Origin: Mycoavidus cysteinexigens_B
Lineage (GTDB): Bacteria; Pseudomonadota; Gammaproteobacteria; Burkholderiales; Burkholderiaceae
Length of the DNA stretch: 64,000 nt
Assembly (NCBI GenBank): GCA_031963465.1
Contig: JASSUG010000005.1
Location: 1-64,000 of the forward strand
Direction of reading: 5' to 3'
This document shows positions 18,813 to 27,174 of this stretch, piece after piece. The stretch's first letter is position 1; each line of letters opens with the position of its first letter. The notes beneath the pieces are model-generated. The model saw nothing but the letters and a program-made list of their open reading frames with translations. It made no database searches and was not told the origin of the DNA. A program made the translations under genes and the position numbers.

Positions 18813-19823
18813 ATGTTGCGATCTATCCTACGCCGTCTTGGTATGTTCGTGCCGACTTTTATCGGCATTACAATGCTTACCTTCACGCTTATTCATGTGA
18901 TTCCTGGCGACCCAATCGAAGTCATGATGGGCGATCGCGGACTTACCCCTGAAGCTCATGCTGAAGCAATACATCGCCTCGGGCTTGATTTGCCATTACC
19001 AGTGCAATACTTGCGCTATTTATCAGATGTACTGCACGGCAACCTCGGCACTTCGCTGGCCACTCATACGAGTGTGATGGGTGAATTTTTAGCACGCTTT
19101 CCAGCCACGATTGAACTTTCGTTAGGCGCGCTTTCTTTCGCTCTCATCCTTGGTTTGCCGATTGGTATTTTGGCCGCGCTTAAGGCTGGCTCGATTTTTG
19201 ATCGCGCTATAATGAGCCTTGCACTGGCTGGCTATTCAATGCCTATCTTTTGGTGGGGCTTGATTTTAATTATGTTTTTTTCAGTGCAGCTTGGTTGGCT
19301 ACCGGTATCGGGCCATCTGGCGATTCAATACGATATACCCACCGTGACCGGTTTTACCTTGATTGACACCTGGCTCTCCGGCCAAGAGGGTGCTTTGCGC
19401 TCGGCTTTGCGTCATTTAGTCTTGCCATCGGTTGTATTAGGCACGATTCCGCTCGCCGTCATCGCGCGCATGACCCGCTCATCGATGCTTGAAGTTTTGC
19501 GTGAAAACTACATTCGTACGGCACGTGCCAAAGGGCTCTCGCCGAGCCGAGTGGTCATCGTCCATGCATTACGTAATGCCTTAATTCCCGTGGTAACCGT
19601 AATTGGCCTGCAAGTTGGTTCGCTGCTTTCAGGCGCGGTGCTAACGGAGACCATTTTTTCATGGCCGGGGGTTGGCAAATGGCTGATTGATGCAATCAAC
19701 CGGCGCGATTATCCGATTGTGCAAAGTGGAATTCTGGTCCTGGCCACACTGGTTATCATCGTTAATTTGTTAGTCGATGTGTTATACGGCGTGCTTAATC
19801 CGCGTATTCGCCCTTCAAGGTAA
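18813..19823 (+). CDS. dppB: Dipeptide/oligopeptide ABC transporter, permease DppB-like
   Basis: This is the first of four tightly spaced transporter genes. The 336-residue inner-membrane protein has an N-terminal membrane segment (FVPTFIGITMLTFTLIHVIPGDP), which is the DppB/OppB signature. The loop that contacts the ATPase appears as EVLRENYIRTARAKGL, followed by HALRNALIPVVTVIG. About six membrane segments can be counted. The gene stands two bases ahead of dppC. Substrate could be dipeptides, oligopeptides or, in some relatives, haem precursors; the sequence does not discriminate. Confidence 0.92.
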   Translation: MLRSILRRLGMFVPTFIGITMLTFTLIHVIPGDPIEVMMGDRGLTPEAHAEAIHRLGLDLPLPVQYLRYLSDVLHGNLGTSLATHTSVMGEFLARFPATIELSLGALSFALILGLPIGILAALKAGSIFDRAIMSLALAGYSMPIFWWGLILIMFFSVQLGWLPVSGHLAIQYDIPTVTGFTLIDTWLSGQEGALRSALRHLVLPSVVLGTIPLAVIARMTRSSMLEVLRENYIRTARAKGLSPSRVVIVHALRNALIPVVTVIGLQVGSLLSGAVLTETIFSWPGVGKWLIDAINRRDYPIVQSGILVLATLVIIVNLLVDVLYGVLNPRIRPSR

Positions 19824-19825
19824 CA

Positions 19826-20695
19826 ATGAACCAATCCAATTTAGCGGAATTTTGGGCGCATTTCCGCACCCACCGGGGCGCTGTCTTAGCGGGCGGGCTG
19901 CTTATCGTATTTATGCTGGCTGCGATCTTTGCGCCGGTGCTTGCGCCGTATGATCCAATTGAGCAATATCGCGATGCCATTCGCGTCCCTCCCGTCTGGC
20001 AAGAAGGTGGCTCTTGGCGCTTTTTACTCGGCACCGACCAAGCGGGACGCGATATGCTTTCGCGCTTGATGCATGGCGCCCGCTTGTCGTTTTGGATCGG
20101 CAGCATCTCCGTCTTGCTCGCGCTTTCACTGGGTACCGTGCTTGGCTTATGCGCGGCATTTTTTCAGCGCTGGCTGGATTTTCCGATCATGCGTTTGATC
20201 GATGTACTGCTTGCCTTGCCGGCACTTTTGCTAGCGGTCGCGGTCGTCGCCGTACTGGGTCCCGGGCTGACCAATACAATGTATGCCATCGCCATTGTGA
20301 CCCTCCCCGGTTATGTGCGACTGACACGCGCCTCAGCCCTGGCTGAATTAAGCAAAGAGTATGTAACGGCATCGCGCGTGGCAGGCGCTGGTACCTTGCG
20401 CTTGATGTTTTTGCAAGTATTACCAAACTGCGCAGCTCCGTTGATTGTACAAGCCACGCTTGGTTTTTCGACGGCGCTGCTCGATGCGGCAGCGCTTGGC
20501 TTTCTTGGCATTGGGGTGCAGCCCCCGCTTGCCGAATGGGGTTCAATGCTTGCTTCCTCACGCGATTACATGAATAGCGCATGGTGGATGGTGACCTTGC
20601 CGGGCATTGCTATTTTGGTGACCGTTCTGTCTATTAACCTGCTTGGTGATGGACTGCGCGATGCGCTTGACCCCAAGTTAAAACAAATTCACTAA
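19826..20695 (+). CDS. dppC: Dipeptide/oligopeptide ABC transporter, permease DppC-like
   Basis: The 289-residue permease has the DppC/OppC N-terminal segment (GGLLIVFMLAAIFAPVLAPYDP) and the GTDQAGRDMLSRLMHGAR stretch that defines the family. The ATPase-docking loop is EYVTASRVAGA. PPLAEWGSML occurs near the C-terminus, as in typical DppC. It starts two bases after dppB and ends five bases before dppD, so translation is probably coupled. It forms the membrane channel with DppB. Confidence 0.93.
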   Translation: MNQSNLAEFWAHFRTHRGAVLAGGLLIVFMLAAIFAPVLAPYDPIEQYRDAIRVPPVWQEGGSWRFLLGTDQAGRDMLSRLMHGARLSFWIGSISVLLALSLGTVLGLCAAFFQRWLDFPIMRLIDVLLALPALLLAVAVVAVLGPGLTNTMYAIAIVTLPGYVRLTRASALAELSKEYVTASRVAGAGTLRLMFLQVLPNCAAPLIVQATLGFSTALLDAAALGFLGIGVQPPLAEWGSMLASSRDYMNSAWWMVTLPGIAILVTVLSINLLGDGLRDALDPKLKQIH

Positions 20696-20700
20696 TTTCA

Positions 20701-21699
20701 ATGAAGCAAAACCTTTTAACTATCCGTCAACTTTCGGTCAATTTCGGCGGGCCGCCCGTCGTGGACCATATTGATCTCGAGATTGCGCCTGGCGAGGTTG
20801 TCGGGATTGTCGGTGAATCAGGTTGCGGCAAAAGCATTACCATGCTGGCCTTAATGGGACTGATTGATGCGCCGGGTCAAGTGCGCGCCGATGAGATTAG
20901 CTTCGATGGTAAAGATTTGCTCAATGCATCGCCTCGTGCGCGGCGCAAAATTATCGGCAAAGATATCTCAATGGTGTTTCAAGACCCATTGGCCAGCCTT
21001 AACCCAAGCTACACCGTTGGTGCGCAAATTAAGGAAGTCCTATGGCAACATGAGAATTTGCGCGGCGCAGTGCTGCAGCGGCGTACGCTAGAGTTACTTG
21101 ATCAAGTTGGCATTTCAGACGCCAAAAATCGCATGGACGCTTTTCCGCATCAACTCTCGGGCGGGATGAACCAACGCGTGATGATTGCCATGGCCATTGC
21201 CTGCAATCCCAAATTATTGATTGCTGACGAGCCAACCACTGCACTTGATGTCACCATCCAAGCCCAGATTATGCAATTGCTGGTTGATTTGCAAAAAGAG
21301 CGTTGTATGGCTTTAGTCCTGATTTCACATGATCTTGCGGTCGTCTCGCAGGTCGCTCGGCGGGTGGCCGTCATGTATGCTGGCCAAATTGTTGAAACCA
21401 ATCATGTCCCCAATATTTTTGAGCGACCGCACCATCCTTATACCGAAGCATTATTGACTGCGATCCCCGAACATAATCGCGGTGCTCAGCGCCTAGTCGC
21501 TTTGTCAGGCGTGGTGCCTGGCCAGCACGACCGGCCACCGGGCTGCTTGTTTGAGCCGCGCTGCAAATATAGGATTGCAGCTTGCCAACAAACACGACCA
21601 CCATTAGCCCCGATTGCAGCAGGCGCTGTGCGTTGCATTAAGCCACTCAATGTGCAATCCGCTGGCAGCACGCCGGTAGTTTCTCACTCTACATCATGA
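20701..21699 (+). CDS. dppD: Dipeptide/oligopeptide ABC transporter, ATPase DppD-like
   Basis: The 332-residue cytoplasmic ATPase has Walker A GESGCGKSI, the Q loop MVFQDP, signature LSGGMNQRV, Walker B LLIADEPT and the switch His in LISHDL. The C-terminal oligopeptide-transporter extension with Cys residues (PGCLFEPRCKYRIAAC) is present; in relatives of DppD this region can bind an iron-sulfur cluster. Its stop overlaps the dppF ATG. Confidence 0.95.
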   Translation: MKQNLLTIRQLSVNFGGPPVVDHIDLEIAPGEVVGIVGESGCGKSITMLALMGLIDAPGQVRADEISFDGKDLLNASPRARRKIIGKDISMVFQDPLASLNPSYTVGAQIKEVLWQHENLRGAVLQRRTLELLDQVGISDAKNRMDAFPHQLSGGMNQRVMIAMAIACNPKLLIADEPTTALDVTIQAQIMQLLVDLQKERCMALVLISHDLAVVSQVARRVAVMYAGQIVETNHVPNIFERPHHPYTEALLTAIPEHNRGAQRLVALSGVVPGQHDRPPGCLFEPRCKYRIAACQQTRPPLAPIAAGAVRCIKPLNVQSAGSTPVVSHSTS

Positions 21700-22673
21700 A
21701 TGCATCAGACACCGTGCTCGTCGCGGACCGTTTAACCAAACATTATTCGGTACGCCGAGGATTTTTTGGACACAGCCAGGTCAAGGCCTTAAATCAAGTG
21801 TCGTTTTCGCTCGCTCGTGGCAAAACGCTTGCGGTTGTTGGGGAATCAGGGTGTGGCAAATCAACGCTTGCGCGCCAGATCACGATGGTTGAAGAGCCAA
21901 CCTCTGGCACGCTTTTGATCAATGGCCATGATGTCGCCACCGCTGACCGCGCTACCCGCACAGCGCTACGCCGTTGCGTGCAAATGGTTTTTCAGCACCC
22001 ATTTGCCTCGCTTAACCCAAGAAAAACCGTCGCCGCTACTCTGGCCGAGCCCCTCATCATTAATACTGACTTTGATCGCGCCACCCGCTTTACGCGCATT
22101 CAGGAGATGATGGCTACGGTTGGCTTACGGCCCGAGCATATGCGGCGTTATCCGCATATGTTTTCTGGCGGTCAACAACAGCGCATTGCGATTGCGCGAG
22201 CGATGATCCTTGAGCCGCAAATTGTGGTGGCCGATGAACCGGTGTCCGCGCTTGATGTGTCTATTCAGGCGCAAATCCTCAATCTCTTTATGGATTTGCA
22301 GGATCGTTTCGGTATTAGCTATGTATTTATCTCGCACGATCTGTCCGTCGTCGAACATATCGCGCATGACGTTATGGTGATGTACCTTGGGGGTATTGTT
22401 GAGGTTGGCGATAAGGCTACGCTTTTTGCCCGCGCTCGTCATCCCTATACGCGCGCCCTGATGTCTGCGACCCCGGCTATCCGTTCCGCTGAAAGACGGA
22501 TTCAAATTCGCCTCGAAGGGGAGCTGCCATCGCCACTCAACCCTCCGCCTGGTTGCACGTTTCATCAACGTTGTCCGTATGCAATTGAGCGTTGTCGGCG
22601 TGAAGTGCCGATCTTACGTGAGGTGGACCAGCGGCAGGTGGCTTGCCATCGGGCAGAAGAATTAGAGATTTAA
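21696..22673 (+). CDS. dppF: Dipeptide/oligopeptide ABC transporter, ATPase DppF-like
   Basis: The 325-residue second ATPase has Walker A GESGCGKST, Q loop MVFQHP, signature FSGGQQQRI, Walker B VVADEPVSALD and FISHDLSVVEH. The C-terminal Cys-containing extension (PGCTFHQRCPYAIERC) is intact. It overlaps dppD by four bases (ATGA). No periplasmic binding protein gene (dppA) follows; a transporter remnant of another family comes next, so the binding protein must be encoded elsewhere or has been lost. Confidence 0.95.
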   Translation: MNASDTVLVADRLTKHYSVRRGFFGHSQVKALNQVSFSLARGKTLAVVGESGCGKSTLARQITMVEEPTSGTLLINGHDVATADRATRTALRRCVQMVFQHPFASLNPRKTVAATLAEPLIINTDFDRATRFTRIQEMMATVGLRPEHMRRYPHMFSGGQQQRIAIARAMILEPQIVVADEPVSALDVSIQAQILNLFMDLQDRFGISYVFISHDLSVVEHIAHDVMVMYLGGIVEVGDKATLFARARHPYTRALMSATPAIRSAERRIQIRLEGELPSPLNPPPGCTFHQRCPYAIERCRREVPILREVDQRQVACHRAEELEI

Positions 22674-22697
22674 GTTGGTGTAGAAAGGCTAAGGGTT

Positions 22698-23060
22698 AAA
22701 TCAACTTATCATCCACTGATTACAGCAGTAACCTATCCTTTGTTATTTGCTATTGGCATCACCACCACTTCGTGGAGCGACCTGATGGCTGCTTTTACTT
22801 TGGCTAATGTCGTTACTATTGCTGTCACGGTTTTTACCCTGAGTACGGTCGATTTTTTTGTGGGCAAATGGGTAGGTTTATATCCGATCGAAAGTGCAAT
22901 CATTAATGCCTGTCACAGTGGAATGGGCGGTATAGGAGATGTGGCGATACTAAACTCGGCCCGCCGTCTAGAGATGATGCCGTTTGCGCAAATAGCAACG
23001 CGTCTAGGGGGAGTAATCACTATTACTGCCGCTATTCTCTTGCTTGGGCTGCTTTCGTAG
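22698..23060 (+). pseudogene. C-terminal remnant of a 2-hydroxycarboxylate (CitS-type) transporter
   Basis: Only about 120 residues remain of a carrier that is normally about 430 residues. The conserved end is clear: GKWVGLYPIESAI, the GGIGDVAIL loop (GGxGD re-entrant motif of the family), and MPFAQIATRLGG before a last membrane segment. The frame opens upstream of 22740 with HPLITAVTYP-like sequence but has no family start or earlier membrane segments. In the family these carriers import citrate or malate with Na+ or H+. The fragment cannot transport anything alone. Confidence 0.8.
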
Positions 23061-23312
23061 AGACTGAGGGCTTGCTTGTCTATGCTCAAATTCCTTGATT
23101 TTTTTACCCCCATCACCTAGCTCCTTGATTTTTCTACCTCCATCACCTAGCATAAATCTATGGCTATCTTGGAAAGGAAATAATTATCTTATATTATTTA
23201 TATTTTATTTTTTAGCCTTATAAATAATTAATGGTAATTAGCCAATAGCTACTCGTTACGCAATTCAAATTGGAGATTTGTTTTTCTAGTCTTTTAATTC
23301 AAGGAGACAGTC
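23061..23312. repeat. AT-rich spacer with two tandem 30-bp repeats
   Basis: CCTTGATTTTT.TACC.CCATCACCTAGC occurs twice in tandem at 23093-23122 and 23123-23152, with only three differences. The remainder (23160-23290) is very AT-rich, with several TATATT-like hexamers that could act as the promoter of the following repeat-protein gene. No gene is visible. Confidence 0.6.
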
Positions 23313-24083
23313 ATGGGTGCTGTGGAAAGTGTTCTTCATGAAGTAGAGAAAGCGACGATAAGGCCTTTAGGTGAAGTGGCGCGTGGCGTTGAAAAGGTAA
23401 CAATAAGGCCCTTAGGCGAAGTCGCGCGGGGTGTAGAGAGGGTGACGATAAGACCTTTAGGTGAAGTGGCGCGGGGTGTAGAGAAGGTGACAATAAGACC
23501 TTTAGGTGAAATCGCACGTGAATTAGAGAAAGTGGCGATACGGCCTCTAGGAGAAGTTACACGCGGCGTAGAGCTGGTGACTATAAGACCTTTAGGGGCA
23601 ATTGCGCGTGAATTGGAAAAATCGTTAGGCAGACCTTTAGGGAGCATTGCAAGTAAAACTGTGTTGCTATTGGAACGCCTGATAGATGTAGTTGAACAAG
23701 ATTCGTCTATGGGGCCGAACACAGACATGCACGCCAGGCGAGAAAATTTAAACAGAATGGCAGAAGACGTAGTGCAAGTCGGGCGAGAGATAAACGAGGC
23801 AGTATTAGCAACGCCAGCGACTGACGAAGATCGTTTAAGGATTTTCGGTGAATGTGGCCGAGTAAACAGCGAGATTGGGCATAACATCGAGCGACTGCAA
23901 AATAACGCCGAGCGTGCTCAAGCTCACTCAGAACTTGTATCTGAAAATCGGAATCTTAGAGACCAGTTAAATCTTGCGCAAGCTAGACTTAGGGATGCTT
24001 TATTAGATGAAAACAATATTGATCAGGCAGGCGTTATTTATGAGGATGAGGATGATAATGATCTTCCAGAGTATTCTGCCTAA
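23313..24083 (+). CDS. Unknown protein with seven 15-residue tandem repeats and a coiled-coil C-terminus
   Basis: No known family is recognised. After ten residues there are seven consecutive 15-residue units (residues 11-115), consensus VEKVTIRPLGEVARG. The invariant core is RPLG, in all seven units. The last two units grade into a region shared with the next gene. Residues about 130-235 are charged and helical (heptad-like LVSENRNLRDQLNLAQARLRDAL), and the C-terminus is acidic (DEDDNDLPEYSA). There is no signal peptide or membrane segment. A GGAGA RBS precedes the ATG. Its neighbour is a lipoprotein paralog, suggesting that the two work together. The A/T-rich flanks suggest acquisition or fast evolution. 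Confidence 0.8.
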   Translation: MGAVESVLHEVEKATIRPLGEVARGVEKVTIRPLGEVARGVERVTIRPLGEVARGVEKVTIRPLGEIARELEKVAIRPLGEVTRGVELVTIRPLGAIARELEKSLGRPLGSIASKTVLLLERLIDVVEQDSSMGPNTDMHARRENLNRMAEDVVQVGREINEAVLATPATDEDRLRIFGECGRVNSEIGHNIERLQNNAERAQAHSELVSENRNLRDQLNLAQARLRDALLDENNIDQAGVIYEDEDDNDLPEYSA

Positions 24084-24148
24084 ATTTCTTTATTTTTTTA
24101 GTATCACCAAAGTGATTTTGTAAAAAATATATTTTAGTTTAAATAGCC

Positions 24149-24841
24149 ATGCGACCTATTTCAATTTTAATATTATTATTTATCTCTCCTTTTGTAGGTT
24201 GTGGGAGTGATACTCAGGAGAGTGATAACTTTGACTCGCCAACGCATCCGTTTGCGCTTGAAATTAATAAAAGGTCGGCAAAATCTTTGGGAGATATCTG
24301 CAATGACCTAAAAAAAGTAAGCGTTGATTCTTGGGGTGCTGTATGTGATGAGAGGGATGCTTTAGGAAAGATTGCGCTTGATTTGGAAAAATCACTTGTA
24401 AAACCTCTCGGGGAATTTGCAAGCAGGGTGATGCTGCTAGATAAACGTTTAATAATTTTTATTAAGCGTGACTTGTATCTGGAAGATAGGGAAAATATTA
24501 TAAATAAAATTGTTGAGGATGCGCGCCAACTGTTAACAGAAATAAATCAAGAAACATCGACAACGCCAGATATTGATATAGATAAACTGGAATTCCTAAA
24601 TAGGCTTATTATCGCTGCTGAAGGCATTATAAATAATGCGACAGGCCTTTATAAAATAAAAATAGACCTTAGTAAAGATCCATATAAACTTCTTAGAAAT
24701 AATGCCTACCTTACTCAGCGTAATTTACAAATTTATAGAGATAACATTAATCTTGTGCGTGAGCAAAAAAAACTTAGAAATGATTTGGATTTGGCGAAAG
24801 CTAAAAAACTATTGCAAGAACTTATAGATTTATTCAGCTAA
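24149..24841 (+). CDS. Lipoprotein paralog of the 15-residue-repeat protein
   Basis: The 230-residue protein begins with a lipoprotein signal (SILILLFISPFVGC, with Cys18 as the lipidated residue), so it should be anchored in the envelope. It contains degenerate versions of the neighbour's repeat (LEKSLVKPLGEFASR; LKKVSVDSWGAVCDE). Its middle aligns with the neighbour's helical region (ENIINKIVEDARQLLTEINQ against ENLNRMAEDVVQVGREINE). The C-terminus is also similar (LRNDLDLAKAKKLLQEL). It is shorter in repeats and strongly AT-rich. It lies 65 bases after the repeat protein and is probably co-transcribed. No function is known to me. Confidence 0.75.
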   Translation: MRPISILILLFISPFVGCGSDTQESDNFDSPTHPFALEINKRSAKSLGDICNDLKKVSVDSWGAVCDERDALGKIALDLEKSLVKPLGEFASRVMLLDKRLIIFIKRDLYLEDRENIINKIVEDARQLLTEINQETSTTPDIDIDKLEFLNRLIIAAEGIINNATGLYKIKIDLSKDPYKLLRNNAYLTQRNLQIYRDNINLVREQKKLRNDLDLAKAKKLLQELIDLFS

Positions 24842-25155
24842 ATATATTTTTGGGATGACGTGACATCAAGCCAATCAACACACCGCCTACGAGGGTCCGT
24901 ATGACTCTAAGCCCATCAGCTTCCTGGGGGCATCTCGTTATACACAAATCCATTTAGTCTTATCTGGCAAGGCTTTGCAGCCTTTACACGAATCGATAGG
25001 GTGGCCGCCACGCGTAGAGTAAGGCACTCTCCGCGCTCCAGGCTACGTGTGCACAGTTCGACCAGAAACCACTGATTGTCAGTGAGCATGATCAAGCATC
25101 ATATGTGCGAATCTATACACCCGCTTAGGTTCTTTGCTATACTCTCGTTTTAAGT
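24842..25155. other. Gene-free stretch before tRNA-Phe, possible transposase remnant
   Basis: No intact gene. On the minus strand a frame near 25070-25090 begins MLTDNQW, as do IS5/IS4-type transposases, but stop codons soon interrupt it and no DDE motif can be traced. The claim is weak. The tRNA-Phe promoter must also lie here. Confidence 0.25.
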
Positions 25156-25231
<76 letters not shown>

Positions 25232-25239
25232 GCATTTCA

Positions 25240-25265
25240 GGACTTGCATGATTGCAAGTCCTTTT
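25240..25265 (+). terminator. Terminator after tRNA-Phe
   Basis: GGACTTGCA (25240-25248) pairs perfectly with TGCAAGTCC (25253-25261) around a four-base loop and is followed by TTTT. It starts nine bases beyond the tRNA CCA. Confidence 0.85.
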
Positions 25266-25299
25266 ACTGTCAGCATAGGTTCCATGACAGGAGACTAAA

Positions 25300-26025
25300 G
25301 TGACGGCACAAACACATCCTCATAGCCGCGCACTCGTACTGTTCTCTGGCGGCCAAGACTCTGCTACGTGTCTTGCATGGGCGCTTCAGCGGTATCATCA
25401 TGTTGAGACCATCAGCTTTGATTATGGTCAGCGACATCGGATTGAGCTTGAATGCCGCAGCCATTTTCGGGCACGCCTTATAGAAACCGAAGCCTTTGCA
25501 CCCTGGCGTACGCGTCTACACGACGATCATTTGGTTGATTTATCGATGTTCGGTGCGTTAAGCGACACCGCCATGACGCGTGACGTTCAGATTGAAACGC
25601 TTGCTAACGGTTTGCCAAACACCTTTGTGCCCGGCCGCAATTTGATGTTCCTGACGATGGCCGCAGCGCTTGCCTATCGGCGTGGCTTGCAAGTACTGGT
25701 CGGCGGTATGTGCGAGACGGATTTTTCTGGTTACCCCGATTGCCGCGACGATACCCTCAAGGCATTGCAAGTTGCCCTCAATCTGGGCATGGATCGTCGT
25801 TTTGTGATTGAAACCCCGCTGATGTGGCTTGATAAGGCGCAAACATGGCAACTAGCATACACGCTCGGCGGTGATGCATTGCTCGCTTTAATCCGCCTTG
25901 AAACGCATACCTGTTATCTGGGTGAGCGTAGTACGCTGCATGACTGGGGCTATGGCTGCAGCGAATGTCCATCCTGTCTATTACGTCAACGGGGTTATGA
26001 AACTTTCATAGCTGGCCTAAGTTAA
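25300..26025 (+). CDS. queC: 7-cyano-7-deazaguanine synthase QueC
   Basis: QueC converts 7-carboxy-7-deazaguanine to preQ0 with ATP and ammonia, on the way to queuosine in tRNA. The PP-loop is LFSGGQDSATCL. The zinc site is formed by the C-terminal cysteines in CYLGER and YGCSECPSCLLR. The 241-residue length is normal. The start is GTG 25300 with CAGGAG before it. It is first in a queC-queE-queD run, the three consecutive early steps of the pathway in one cluster (in reverse of biochemical order). Confidence 0.96.
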   Translation: MTAQTHPHSRALVLFSGGQDSATCLAWALQRYHHVETISFDYGQRHRIELECRSHFRARLIETEAFAPWRTRLHDDHLVDLSMFGALSDTAMTRDVQIETLANGLPNTFVPGRNLMFLTMAAALAYRRGLQVLVGGMCETDFSGYPDCRDDTLKALQVALNLGMDRRFVIETPLMWLDKAQTWQLAYTLGGDALLALIRLETHTCYLGERSTLHDWGYGCSECPSCLLRQRGYETFIAGLS

Positions 26026-26060
26026 GACGTGGCGGCCTTAAGTCGATAGAGTTCTTTGTT

Positions 26061-26696
26061 ATGGCGTTTTATTCAATTAAAGAAATTTTTTATACTTTGC
26101 AGGGTGAAGGTATTAACGCCGGGCGGCCTGCTGTGTTTTGCCGTTTTGCGGGCTGCAATCTATGGTCCGGCCGCGAGCAAGATCGCGCGCAGGCGATTTG
26201 CCGTTTTTGTGATACTGATTTTGTTGGCACAAATGGTGAACATGGCGGCAAATACAAAAGCGCCGCTGCAGTAGTCGCCCAGATTGCCTCGCTATGGCCT
26301 GCAGGCGCGGCGCATCGCTTGGTCGTCTGTACCGGCGGAGAGCCTTTACTACAGCTTAACGGTGAATTGATCGCAGCACTGCATGACGCACAGTTTGAAA
26401 TTGCGCTTGAGACCAACGGCACACTGCCAATACCCGCAGGCATTGATTGGGTTTGCGTCAGCCCCAAAGCGGCTGCGCCGTTAGTCGTCACACAGGGCAA
26501 TGAACTCAAAGTGGTGGTGCCGCAAGACCATCAGCAGCTCTTGGCTTATGAAAAACTCGACTTCGATCATTTTCTGGTGCAACCAATGGATAATGCAGCA
26601 CGCGAGCTTAATACGCGCTTTGCCATCGATTGGTGCAAGCAGCATCCGCGCTGGCGGCTATCGATGCAAACCCATAAATATTTACACATTCCCTAA
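26061..26696 (+). CDS. queE: 7-carboxy-7-deazaguanine synthase QueE (radical SAM)
   Basis: QueE rearranges 6-carboxytetrahydropterin to 7-carboxy-7-deazaguanine using S-adenosylmethionine and a 4Fe-4S cluster. The N-terminus EIFYTLQGEG, FCRFAGCNLW and CRFCDTDF supply the atypical cluster cysteines of the Burkholderia-type enzyme, in which the first two are widely spaced. TGGEPLLQ is the SAM-binding GGE motif. The 211-residue length is right. It follows queC by 35 bases. Confidence 0.95.
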   Translation: MAFYSIKEIFYTLQGEGINAGRPAVFCRFAGCNLWSGREQDRAQAICRFCDTDFVGTNGEHGGKYKSAAAVVAQIASLWPAGAAHRLVVCTGGEPLLQLNGELIAALHDAQFEIALETNGTLPIPAGIDWVCVSPKAAAPLVVTQGNELKVVVPQDHQQLLAYEKLDFDHFLVQPMDNAARELNTRFAIDWCKQHPRWRLSMQTHKYLHIP

Positions 26697-26708
26697 ATTT
26701 ATCCTGCC

Positions 26709-27161
26709 GTGTTAACCATCACTCGTAAACTTGAATTTGATGCTGGTCACCGTATTCCAGACCATCGCAGCCTATGCTGCAACCTGCATGGTCATCGTTA
26801 TGTGCTCGAAATTACGCTAACCGGCAAGCCAATAGCCACCGCAGGCGCGCCTGATCGCGGCATGGTGATGGATTTCGCACAAGTCAAAGCGCTCGCCCTT
26901 CAGCACTTGGTTGAGCACTGGGATCATGCTTTTTTAGTGTACGCTGGCGATACTGCTGTACGCACCTTTCTGGATACGCTGCCAAACCATAAAACGGTGG
27001 TCCTCGAACAGATACCTACCGTCGAAAATTTGGCCGCGCTTGCGTTTGATACACTTGCTCTGACGTATAACCATCACTATGGCGCAGATTTAAGGCTTAA
27101 GCGGGTACGCTTATATGAAACACCTAATTGTTGGGCCGAGGTTGAGCGTCCGGTGAGTTAA
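26709..27161 (+). CDS. queD: 6-carboxy-5,6,7,8-tetrahydropterin synthase QueD
   Basis: QueD makes 6-carboxytetrahydropterin from 7,8-dihydroneopterin triphosphate. Zinc ligands are in FDAGHRI and LHGHRY, and the catalytic Cys is in SLCCNLHGH. TVENLA and the C-terminal LYETPNCWA match the family. It starts with GTG 26709, 12 bases after queE, so the three que genes are surely one unit. The first step (GTP cyclohydrolase I) is not in the window. It is convergent with mrdB, with about 13 bases between the stops. Confidence 0.95.
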   Translation: MLTITRKLEFDAGHRIPDHRSLCCNLHGHRYVLEITLTGKPIATAGAPDRGMVMDFAQVKALALQHLVEHWDHAFLVYAGDTAVRTFLDTLPNHKTVVLEQIPTVENLAALAFDTLALTYNHHYGADLRLKRVRLYETPNCWAEVERPVS

Positions 27162-27174
27162 ACACTGCCTGAAC

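Noticed and set aside
23343..23657. CRISPR-like array
   Set aside because: The 45-bp periodicity has no spacers and is in frame with a protein. It encodes tandem peptide repeats.
23336..23887. Long antisense open frame (about 180 codons) opposite the 15-residue-repeat gene
   Set aside because: It is a by-product of the 45-bp DNA repeats, which keep all frames open. It has no RBS, and the plus-strand frame has the RBS and a lipoprotein paralog.
25070..25090. Transposase gene before tRNA-Phe
   Set aside because: Only a seven-residue start resembles IS5/IS4 types. Stops follow at once, so it is mentioned only as a weak trace.
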